Assembly (NCBI GenBank): GCA_946699565.1
Contig: CAMPDW010000006.1
Location: 62,001-126,000 of the forward strand
Direction: 5' to 3'
DNA length: 64,000 nt
DNA from: an uncultured Commensalibacter sp.
Lineage (GTDB): Bacteria > Pseudomonadota > Alphaproteobacteria > Acetobacterales > Acetobacteraceae
A program made the translations under genes and the position numbers. Within the stretch, counting starts at the first letter, position 1. Each line of letters starts with the position of its first letter. A model generated the notes under the pieces. It searched no databases. It was not told where the DNA came from and saw only the letters and a list, made by a program, of their open reading frames with translations. Positions 57,579 through 64,000 of the stretch are shown piece by piece.

Positions 57579-58715
57579 ATGGAATATTATGTTATTATTA
57601 AATTAATCTGGGCCGTAATTTTATGCGTTCTTTTTATTGGTCTTGGCCTTATGGTTGGTATGGATATGGGTGTCGGTATATTACTGCGTTTTGTTGGTAA
57701 AAATGATATTGAACGTCGTACGACCTTGAATATTATTGGACCTCATTGGGAAGGGAATCAGGTTTGGTTTATTTTGGGAGCAGGTGCTATTTTTGCTGCT
57801 TTCCCAACTTTATATGCCACGGCGTTTTCTGTTTTCTATGTGGTTATGATTTTAATGTTATTCAGTATGATCTTAAGACCTGTAGCTTTTGAATATCGTT
57901 CAAAAATAGATCAAGGTTTTTGGCGTACCAGCTGGGATTGGATTTTTTTAATTTCCGGGTTTTTCCCAATGTTTGTTTGTGGAGCAGCTTTTGGTAATAT
58001 ATTACAGGGTGTTGGATATCACTTTATTTGGAATGGCCAATATTTTCAGGATGAATCTTTCTGGAGTTATTTAATTAATCCATTTGCCATTTTATGCGGA
58101 TTATTATCTGTTTCGTTAAGTATTTTTCAAGGTGGGATGATGCTTATGATTCGATCAGAGGATCCTATTTATTCAAGAGCCAAAAAATATGCAACTATGG
58201 CAGCCATTGTGGCTACGTGTTTATTTATTGTAGGAGGAATATGGATTTTTCAAATTAAAGGTTTTGTATTGGCAAGTGGTGATCCTGCAATGTCACCTAA
58301 TCCATTATTTGGTCAACATGTTATAACGTATAAAGGTGCTTGGTTACATAATTATTATGATTATCCAATTTTATGGAGTTTACCTATTTGGGGGATTTTA
58401 TGCATGTTGGGTGCGGTATTGATGGCTCAATCGAATAAGCCTGCATGTGGATGGTGGATTGGTCTTGGAATATGGATTGGTGTTATTGGTACTGTTGGTG
58501 CCGCAATGTTTCCTTTCTTTATGCCTTCAACAACGGCTCCAGATCAAAGTTTAACCATTTGGAATAGTTGTGGAAGTCTATATGGATTGATTTGTATGGC
58601 TATTCTTGTATGTATTTTTGTCCCTATTATCCTTTCTTATACATCATGGTGTTTCTATGTTATGCGGGGTAAAGTTAAAACCGCTAGTATTATAAAAGAT
58701 CATCATAGTTACTAA
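57579..58715 (+). CDS. cydB: Cytochrome bd ubiquinol oxidase subunit II
   Basis: A 378-residue subunit with eight predicted helices. LGLMVGMDMGVGILLRFVG at the N-terminus, GPHWEGNQVWFILGAGAIFAA and FPFFMPSTTAPDQSLTIWN are typical CydB strings. It pairs with CydA and stabilises the haems. It begins 11 bases after cydA and is followed by the small-subunit gene. Confidence 0.95.
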   Translation: MEYYVIIKLIWAVILCVLFIGLGLMVGMDMGVGILLRFVGKNDIERRTTLNIIGPHWEGNQVWFILGAGAIFAAFPTLYATAFSVFYVVMILMLFSMILRPVAFEYRSKIDQGFWRTSWDWIFLISGFFPMFVCGAAFGNILQGVGYHFIWNGQYFQDESFWSYLINPFAILCGLLSVSLSIFQGGMMLMIRSEDPIYSRAKKYATMAAIVATCLFIVGGIWIFQIKGFVLASGDPAMSPNPLFGQHVITYKGAWLHNYYDYPILWSLPIWGILCMLGAVLMAQSNKPACGWWIGLGIWIGVIGTVGAAMFPFFMPSTTAPDQSLTIWNSCGSLYGLICMAILVCIFVPIILSYTSWCFYVMRGKVKTASIIKDHHSY

Positions 58716-58729
58716 ATTGAGGTGCTATT

Positions 58730-58927
58730 ATGTCTATATTTTTACGTTTTATCGGATTAGGTCTGATTTTGGTTATAGCATTATTAGTCGCCGTTTTTGT
58801 TGGTGATCAAGGACCTTGGTATTTTGCTTGGTTAATTGGGACGACGATGATTGTTCTTATATCTGTTGCTGGTACAGTTTTATTTGATACTCAGTCAGAC
58901 AATCATAATTCGACAGGAGAATTCTAA
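58730..58927 (+). CDS. cydX: Extended CydX-like small subunit of cytochrome bd
   Basis: A 65-residue protein with two helices. The second half (from residue 29) carries PWYFAWLIGTTM, the hallmark start of CydX, a one-helix subunit of about 37 residues in Escherichia coli that supports oxidase assembly. Here an extra N-terminal helix (residues about 5-25) precedes it. No start codon lies just before the WYFAW motif, so the extension is real. A TGAGGTG ribosome site precedes ATG 58730, 14 bases after cydB. A further small frame overlaps its stop by one base. Confidence 0.8.
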   Translation: MSIFLRFIGLGLILVIALLVAVFVGDQGPWYFAWLIGTTMIVLISVAGTVLFDTQSDNHNSTGEF

Positions 58928-59025
58928 TGGGGACGCATCTTGAATTAATTATATTCTTTGTGCCTTTTGTGTATTTGTTTTTTTATGTGATTTTCTATTT
59001 TATTACAAAAAAATTGTTTCCATAA
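58927..59025 (+). CDS. 32-residue membrane mini-protein in cyd operon
   Basis: An ATG overlaps the stop of the CydX-like gene by one base (TAATG at 58925-58929), a typical translational-coupling arrangement. The frame encodes 32 residues, almost all one hydrophobic helix (LIIFFVPFVYLFFYVIFYF), followed by the positive ITKK. It ends 20 bases before a strong terminator. I do not recognise the family; a cytochrome bd accessory subunit is plausible but unproven. Its position, overlap and helix favour a real gene. Confidence 0.6.
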   Translation: MGTHLELIIFFVPFVYLFFYVIFYFITKKLFP

Positions 59026-59036
59026 ACTCTTAAAAT

Positions 59037-59074
59037 AAAAAAACTGGAAAATTAAATATTTTCCAGTTTTTTTA
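59037..59074 (+). terminator. Rho-independent terminator after cyd operon
   Basis: AAAACTGGAAAAT pairs with ATTTTCCAGTTTT around a short AT loop and runs into seven T residues. It is a strong terminator for the cydAB-X-mini operon. Confidence 0.85.
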
Positions 59075-59207
59075 TTAAAATGAAGAAGAGAATAATTAAT
59101 TTTTGAATTATAGTTAATTAATTTAATGAGATAGAATATAATTGGATGAATTTTTATTATTTTTGATTTTGATGTCGCTAGAAATTATGGGAAGAATAAG
59201 ATTCTTA

Positions 59208-59284
59208 TGGCGAACCCGATGAGATTCGAACTCATGGCCTTTGCCTTCGGAGGGCAACGCTCTATCCAGCTGAGCTACGGGTCC
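59208..59284 (-). tRNA. tRNA-Arg (CCG)
   Basis: On the minus strand the 77-base sequence folds as a complete cloverleaf. The acceptor stem is GGACCCG/CGGGTTC (one G-U pair), the D arm GCTC/GAGC with GCTGG, the anticodon arm TTGCC/GGCAA with loop CTCCGAA (anticodon CCG, reading CGG), and the T arm ATGAG/CTCAT with TTCGAAT. The CCA end is encoded. No gene is fused to it. Confidence 0.95.
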
Positions 59285-59391
59285 ATAGACGTATTGAGGC
59301 TCTTTTTAATTAAAATAGCCAGATTTTCTTTTTTATGAATTATATTTTTTAAAAGATCAAGAATTTTATAGGATAAACTATTCTATAAAAT

Positions 59392-60009
59392 TCAATGAAT
59401 TTGTTTGATTGATGGTAAATTCCATTTAAATTTTAAAGACAATAGACGAATAACACTGCAAATAATAATGGCAAACCATGGAGCAAGAGTAGGATTGATT
59501 ATATATTTATCCCCCAAAATTTGAACAACAGCCCCACCGATTGCTGCAGAAGCGTAAATTTCTTTGGTTAAAACAGATGGAATAAAAGCGGTTAAGGTAT
59601 CCCGTAATATCCCACCACCAATTGCTGTAATAGTTCCTAGAAAAATACTAATTTCACAATTTCCCGTAAAAATAAATGCTTTATGTGCGCCGAAAGAGGC
59701 GAAAAAACCTAAGCCTATGGCATCAAAAAATAGAGTTGGATGGTTTAAATGTAAAAGTAATTTCTGAAAAAAAGCAGAAAGAAATACAGAGGATAAAACA
59801 ATAATAAGGTATTCAAGATTCATCATTCCAGCTAATGGAAAAGATCCGATACAAATATCCCGAATAATACCGCCGCCACAAGCTGTAACAAAAGCAATAC
59901 AGAAAACGCCAAAAATATCAAGATTTCGATTAATGGCAGCCAGAGCACCACTAATCGCAAAGGCGAATGTTCCAATTAAATCAATATAATGGAAAAAAGC
60001 ATGACTCAT
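59392..60009 (-). CDS. TRIC/YicG-family membrane protein
   Basis: A 205-residue protein with seven predicted helices and two repeats of about 85 residues, each containing the glycine motif (CGGGIIRDICIG and IGGGILRDTLTAF). This is the UPF0126/YicG group, prokaryotic relatives of trimeric intracellular cation channels. It probably conducts monovalent cations; some relatives have been linked to glycine uptake. It has no operon partner. Confidence 0.85.
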   Translation of the reverse strand: MSHAFFHYIDLIGTFAFAISGALAAINRNLDIFGVFCIAFVTACGGGIIRDICIGSFPLAGMMNLEYLIIVLSSVFLSAFFQKLLLHLNHPTLFFDAIGLGFFASFGAHKAFIFTGNCEISIFLGTITAIGGGILRDTLTAFIPSVLTKEIYASAAIGGAVVQILGDKYIINPTLAPWFAIIICSVIRLLSLKFKWNLPSIKQIH

Positions 60010-60041
60010 AGGAAAACATTCTCCATATAAATAAAGAATTG

Positions 60042-60930
60042 ATTAGTTAAAAGAATAATAGGCAGTTAATTTTTTTAAAGTTGGTGTACCATTTTGGGCT
60101 CCAATGCGTGTAACGGAAGGAATGGAAGCTTGCAAGGTTTTTTCTAAAGCTTGTTCAAATTCTAGATGAAAAAAGCAGCAAAAGACACCACAAAATATAT
60201 CTTTAGCTCTAGTTGTGTGTTGCTCGAAGGGACAGAATAGACAGGAATATGTTGAAGTGTATTACCTTTCTTTTTAAACAGAATTTTCCTCCTATGTCAT
60301 AATAATTGGTACAGGTGATTGTAATATAATATCTTTAAAATCTTCGCTATCATTTTGTTTAAAAGCAATTATTTTATGTTAATTAGGTAAAAGGTTATCA
60401 CTTGATAACTTTCTTATAGGAGCAGAGTTGATAATTATTGTTTTATTTAAGTGGTTGGCAACATCGATTGCTTGTAATTCAGTTTCCATGGGTATATTTC
60501 TTGTTGTAAAAGAATAATGTCATATGCCTGAATTAAAAAGGTGGCATTTATAATGTCTTGATGGATTCAGCTATTATTAGCATTTTTTGTAACAATAATT
60601 GTATTATTTTCTTGTGTATATGTAATAAAAGAAGTTGCTGTGGGAGAGGAGGATAGCTTCTTTTATTGTAACATATTCAGAATAAACATAGTATTTTTTT
60701 TAGATTATGAATAAGTTTCTTATTGAAATAATCCTTTCCAACAGCATTAAGCAGAGAGTAATATTGGCACATAATTTAGCAGCGGTAATTGTTGGATTAT
60801 TTTCTTTTCTTTTCTATCACAATGTATTTTGTAAGGGCCATTCTGTAATTGTTTCCTTTCTTTTTAGAAAATATTGAACAAAAGTTTCAAAATATATATT
60901 TAAACCATTAATAACAAGAATAGAATTCAT
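60042..60930 (-). pseudogene. Unidentified decayed gene
   Basis: On the minus strand an ATG at 60930 begins MNSILVINGLNIYFETFVQYF and runs 37 codons to tandem stops. Further open pieces follow in varying frames, including IDVANHLNKTIIINS, and a final continuous 70-codon piece whose end reads RIGAQNGTPTLKKLTAYY before a stop at 60042. The consistent spacing of protein-like pieces along some 890 bases, with nonsense codons and shifts, indicates a dead gene of nearly 300 codons. I do not recognise the family with confidence. Its upstream end faces the aldehyde dehydrogenase promoter. Confidence 0.5.
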
Positions 60931-61163
60931 AAAAAAGCCTTATTGTAAGTTACAATATTTTAAAAGGTACTAAAATTACTTGAAGTGAAATTGTTTCTTT
61001 GGATTAATATTTATTAATCCTTAATTAAGGAATAATACAATCCAACAATTTACTTTTATATTGGATTTTAGTGTAATAGATAAAATTTAAATGTTTATCT
61101 ATTTTTTGAAAATATTATTATAGTTAGATAACAAACTAAATTCTTATAGAAAGGGTGGTTAAA

Positions 61164-62534
61164 ATGGCTTATCAATCAGTTAATCCTTTTACCAATAAAA
61201 CAATAAAGTCGTTTCAAGAGTTAACCGAACAGGAAGTATCAGCTAAAATTGATGAATCTCAGGCTGCTTTTTTGAAATGGCGTAAAACAGATTTTGCGAC
61301 ACGCCGTCAGGTAATGAAAAAAGCAGCATCAATTTTACGTGATAAAAAAGCAGAATTTGCATATTATGTAACATTGGAAATGGGTAAATTAATTGCAGAA
61401 GCAGAGGCAGAAGTCGATTTAACCGCAGCAATTTTTGATTATTATGCTGATAATGCAGAAAAATTTTTGGCGCCAAAGGTTCTTCATCCTGCTGATGGGG
61501 GAAAAGCTTATGTAGAATATGATCCAATTGGTATTATTTTTTGTGTTGAGCCATGGAATTTTCCTTATTATCAACTTGTCCGTGTTGTAGCTACCAACTT
61601 AATGGCTGGTAATGTGGTTATGGTCAAACATGCTTCAATCGTTCCACAATGTGCGGGTGCATTTGAAAAATTAATGCTTGATGCTGGGGTACCAAAAGGT
61701 GTTTACACTAATCTATACGTATTATCTCAACATACAGATAAAATTATTTCAGATAAGCGTATACGTGGTGTTGCCCTTACAGGAAGTGAAAAAGCAGGTG
61801 GTATCGTTGCAAGCAAAGCTGGTCAAAATCTTAAAAAATCTACGCTTGAACTAGGTGGTAGTGATGCCTTTATCGTGCTCGAAGATGCTGATCTTGATTC
61901 AGCTTGCAAGTGGGGTCTTTGGGGGCGTATGAATAACACAGGACAATGTTGTGTTGCTGCTAAACGTTTTATTGTTGTGGAATCTGTTGCAGATGAATAT
62001 TTAAAACGTCTTATTGAATGTTTTTCTAAATTGAAAATGGGTGATCCAATGGATCGTAGCACAACATTAGGACCATTATCGAGTGAATCCGCGGCTAAAG
62101 AAATTGCTGAAATGACTGCTGAAGCAATTCAATATGGGGCTAAAGCTGTGATTGGTGGTAAACGTCCTGATCATCCAGGTGCATTTATGCAGGCAACCAT
62201 TTTAACTAATATTACTAAAGATAATCCTGCATTTTATAAAGAATTTTTTGGACCTGTTGTAATGTTTTTTTGTGTTCCAGATGAAAAAGCAGCAATTCAG
62301 CTTGCAAATGATTCTGATTTTGGTTTAGGTGGAACTGTATTTTCAAAAGATATTGAACGTGCAAAACGTGTTGCCAAAGAAATCGATACGGGGATGGTCT
62401 TTATCAATCGTCCAACCTGGACAGCACCAGATCTTCCATTTGGTGGTGTAAAACATTCGGGTTATGGTCGTGAATTATCTGACGAAGGTATTTTTGAATT
62501 TTTGAATCATAAACTGATTTATATCGAAAAATAA
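61164..62534 (+). CDS. NAD(P)-dependent aldehyde dehydrogenase, succinate-semialdehyde type
   Basis: A 456-residue aldehyde dehydrogenase. PWNFPYYQLVRVVATNLMAGN, the catalytic Glu in TLELGGSDAF, the catalytic Cys in NNTGQCCVAAKR and EFFGPVV mark the superfamily; the short N-terminus and GMVFINRPTW point to the Sad/GabD2-type succinate-semialdehyde dehydrogenases. It would oxidise a small semialdehyde to the acid. ATG 61164 is preceded by AAAGGGTGG; the GTG at 61155 is within that site. A strong terminator follows. The exact aldehyde is not fixed by sequence. Confidence 0.82.
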   Translation: MAYQSVNPFTNKTIKSFQELTEQEVSAKIDESQAAFLKWRKTDFATRRQVMKKAASILRDKKAEFAYYVTLEMGKLIAEAEAEVDLTAAIFDYYADNAEKFLAPKVLHPADGGKAYVEYDPIGIIFCVEPWNFPYYQLVRVVATNLMAGNVVMVKHASIVPQCAGAFEKLMLDAGVPKGVYTNLYVLSQHTDKIISDKRIRGVALTGSEKAGGIVASKAGQNLKKSTLELGGSDAFIVLEDADLDSACKWGLWGRMNNTGQCCVAAKRFIVVESVADEYLKRLIECFSKLKMGDPMDRSTTLGPLSSESAAKEIAEMTAEAIQYGAKAVIGGKRPDHPGAFMQATILTNITKDNPAFYKEFFGPVVMFFCVPDEKAAIQLANDSDFGLGGTVFSKDIERAKRVAKEIDTGMVFINRPTWTAPDLPFGGVKHSGYGRELSDEGIFEFLNHKLIYIEK

Positions 62535-62572
62535 TTAAATTGCTTGTTTAATAAATAAGTAAATTTTAAATT

Positions 62573-62609
62573 AAAAAGGATTCATTATGATTTAATGAAT
62601 CCTTTTTTT
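62573..62609 (+). terminator. Rho-independent terminator after aldehyde dehydrogenase
   Basis: AAAAAGGATTCATT pairs perfectly with AATGAATCCTTTTT around a seven-base loop, with a T run. It separates the aldehyde dehydrogenase from the glycan-related methyltransferase at 62629. Confidence 0.88.
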
Positions 62610-62628
62610 ATAATGGATAGTAAATTTT

Positions 62629-63636
62629 ATGTTGCCTTTTAAAGAATTACGTCATTTACGTTTACGTGAAGGAATTCAATTTCAACAAGATCGTTGTATG
62701 GAAATTGGAGCACTTATTGATCCTATTTTAAAGCAGGAGGATGGACAGATTTTTTATGCTGATCGTTTATCGTTAAAAGATATAAAACAGCAATTTTCAT
62801 GGGATAAAAATCTGCAATCTCACCAATTTGTAACTATAGATTATGTTTTGGAGAAAGAACGTTCTTTAAAGGAATGTGTTGAGGGCACGTTTGATTATAT
62901 TATTGCCTCACATGTTGCTGAACATGTTCCAAATTTAATTGGTTGGATAGAGGAGATACGAGAGGTTCTTAATCCTTTAGGTCAATTGCGTTTAACTTTA
63001 CCAGATGGTCGTTATTCTTTTGATATGAAAAGGCAGGATACACGCTTATCAGATTTATTAGCAGAATGGATGAAAAAATCCTATTGTCCAGATACGCATC
63101 TTGTTTTAGATTTTGCTCTAAATAAAGTAAGTGAACATGATGTTGCCCAAGTTCATCTTCAACATGGGTTATACCCGGATAAAAATGAATTACAATCTCA
63201 ATTTCCGTTTTCAGAAGTTTTAGAATGGGGGCAACGCACACTTGACCCCAATCATTATGAAGATGTTCATTGCTGGGTACTACATTTAAATTTATTTGCG
63301 AAATATATGACAATTTTGGCTGAAAATGATCTTTTAAAAATGGCGTGTGTGAAATGGTATGATATTGATCCTTCCACAAGTAATTATGAATTTTCTGTTT
63401 TTTTATCCCCTGAAGAAGATAGGTTAAAACGTATTGAAAGTTGGAAAGAAGTTTATCAACAAACTAGACAGGCATGTCCATCTGTTTCCCTTCAACAATA
63501 TCAAGCGCTTGAACAAAAAAATGCCAAGCTAAAACAACAAATTGATGCTTTATATCATTCTCATTCATGGCGCATAACGGAGCCATTTCGGCGTTTTATG
63601 ACGTTGATGAAATCATATTGTTATCGAAAATTATAA
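62629..63636 (+). CDS. SAM-dependent methyltransferase-like protein of a glycan cluster
   Basis: A 335-residue protein. Residues about 20-135 resemble a class I methyltransferase: CMEIGALIDP (motif I), FDYIIASHVAEHVPN and LNPLGQLRLTLPD. The tail has a short coiled coil (LEQKNAKLKQQIDALY) followed by HSWRITEPFRRF, a motif often seen at the end of glycosyltransferases and methyltransferases in polysaccharide clusters. A glycosyltransferase gene follows. It likely methylates a surface sugar or works with neighbouring transferases; the substrate is unknown. Confidence 0.7.
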   Translation: MLPFKELRHLRLREGIQFQQDRCMEIGALIDPILKQEDGQIFYADRLSLKDIKQQFSWDKNLQSHQFVTIDYVLEKERSLKECVEGTFDYIIASHVAEHVPNLIGWIEEIREVLNPLGQLRLTLPDGRYSFDMKRQDTRLSDLLAEWMKKSYCPDTHLVLDFALNKVSEHDVAQVHLQHGLYPDKNELQSQFPFSEVLEWGQRTLDPNHYEDVHCWVLHLNLFAKYMTILAENDLLKMACVKWYDIDPSTSNYEFSVFLSPEEDRLKRIESWKEVYQQTRQACPSVSLQQYQALEQKNAKLKQQIDALYHSHSWRITEPFRRFMTLMKSYCYRKL

Positions 63637-63741
63637 ATTAATTTATAATTTAACTTTTATATGAAATAAAAACATTATATCTTTCAACAGTTTTGTTTGT
63701 TTTGAACAAGATAATATTATTGATGTTTGTGAGGGTATAGG

Positions 63742-64000
63742 ATGAAAATCTGTTATTATAATTGGGTAGATTATAGAGATAATAGAGGAGGTGGAGTAAC
63801 TGTTTACCAAAGAAATCTAATAAATAATATTGATTCAAAATATAACGAAATTTATTATATTTCCTCAGGCGTATATTATTCTTTAAAAGTTAAGGATCCT
63901 TTTTTTACAAGAAAAAAAAATATATTTAGAATTTATAATTCTGAAACAATTGCGCCTGCACATTCTTCTTATGGTAGTGTTTCGCAATTAGAAGGTGACA
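63742..64000 (+). CDS. Glycosyltransferase N-terminal part (runs off the window)
   Basis: An open frame from ATG 63742 continues past the end of the window. Its first 86 residues include CYYNWVDYRDNRGGGVTVYQ, which resembles the N-terminal strand and glycine loop of GT-B glycosyltransferases. GGTATAG lies just upstream of the start. With the preceding methyltransferase it marks the start of a likely surface-polysaccharide cluster. The full identity depends on sequence beyond the window. Confidence 0.6.
   Translation, partial: MKICYYNWVDYRDNRGGGVTVYQRNLINNIDSKYNEIYYISSGVYYSLKVKDPFFTRKKNIFRIYNSETIAPAHSSYGSVSQLEGD

Overview
The window is AT-rich (roughly one third G+C by eye) alphaproteobacterial DNA, most likely from a small-genome, host-associated acetic acid bacterium such as Commensalibacter or a close relative. 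The strongest pointers are a transaldolase-glucose-6-phosphate isomerase fusion (typical of Acetobacteraceae), a short 6-phosphogluconate dehydrogenase, an OprB sugar porin, a polyol-oxidation gene set and several decaying genes. The genus is inferred; no rRNA is present.

Layout. 1-3059 is a decayed alpha-2-macroglobulin/PbpC pair, followed by a GT-C membrane glycosyltransferase and a decayed polyol MFS transporter. 6226-14681 is a polyol catabolic region: two zinc dehydrogenases (one closely resembling erythritol/L-threitol dehydrogenase), a Gfo/Idh/MocA oxidoreductase, a DUF1971 protein, an RpiB-type isomerase, an RbtT-like permease, a DthD/GolD-like SDR and DhaK/DhaL kinase subunits. These fit C4-polyol oxidation, phosphorylation and isomerisation to erythrose 4-phosphate, which would enter the pentose phosphate pathway. 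An OprB porin, hisC and an ankyrin protein follow on the minus strand. 18369-24386 holds tkt, tal-pgi and gnd; 31650-33683 holds pgl, rpiA and gntK. Together they supply most of the pentose phosphate pathway except zwf and rpe.

24604-29858 is an unusual redox pair: a GltD-like NAD(P)H/FAD/Fe-S protein beside pyruvate:ferredoxin oxidoreductase. A PLOD-like glycosyltransferase sits alone in very AT-rich DNA at 30002-31117. 33684-37340 is a copper-uptake locus (OprC-like TonB receptor, DUF2946-like protein, TonB). Next come glutathione-dependent formaldehyde detoxification, an SCO-like protein, polA, a zf-CHCC protein and a lipase-like hydrolase.

44458-51564 is a sulfate uptake and assimilation set on the minus strand (Sbp-CysT-CysW-CysA, then CysH-CysD-CysN), using an APS-reductase-type CysH. 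51835-59025 is a cytochrome bd region: CydD, CydC, a Met-rich DUF2946-like protein, CydA, CydB, an extended two-helix CydX and a previously unmarked 32-residue membrane mini-protein. A tRNA-Arg(CCG), a TRIC/YicG channel, an unidentified pseudogene, an aldehyde dehydrogenase and the start of a surface-glycan cluster (methyltransferase, partial glycosyltransferase) close the window.

No insertion sequence, phage gene or CRISPR array was seen, and no gene in the 64 kb looks like a DNA-binding transcription regulator.
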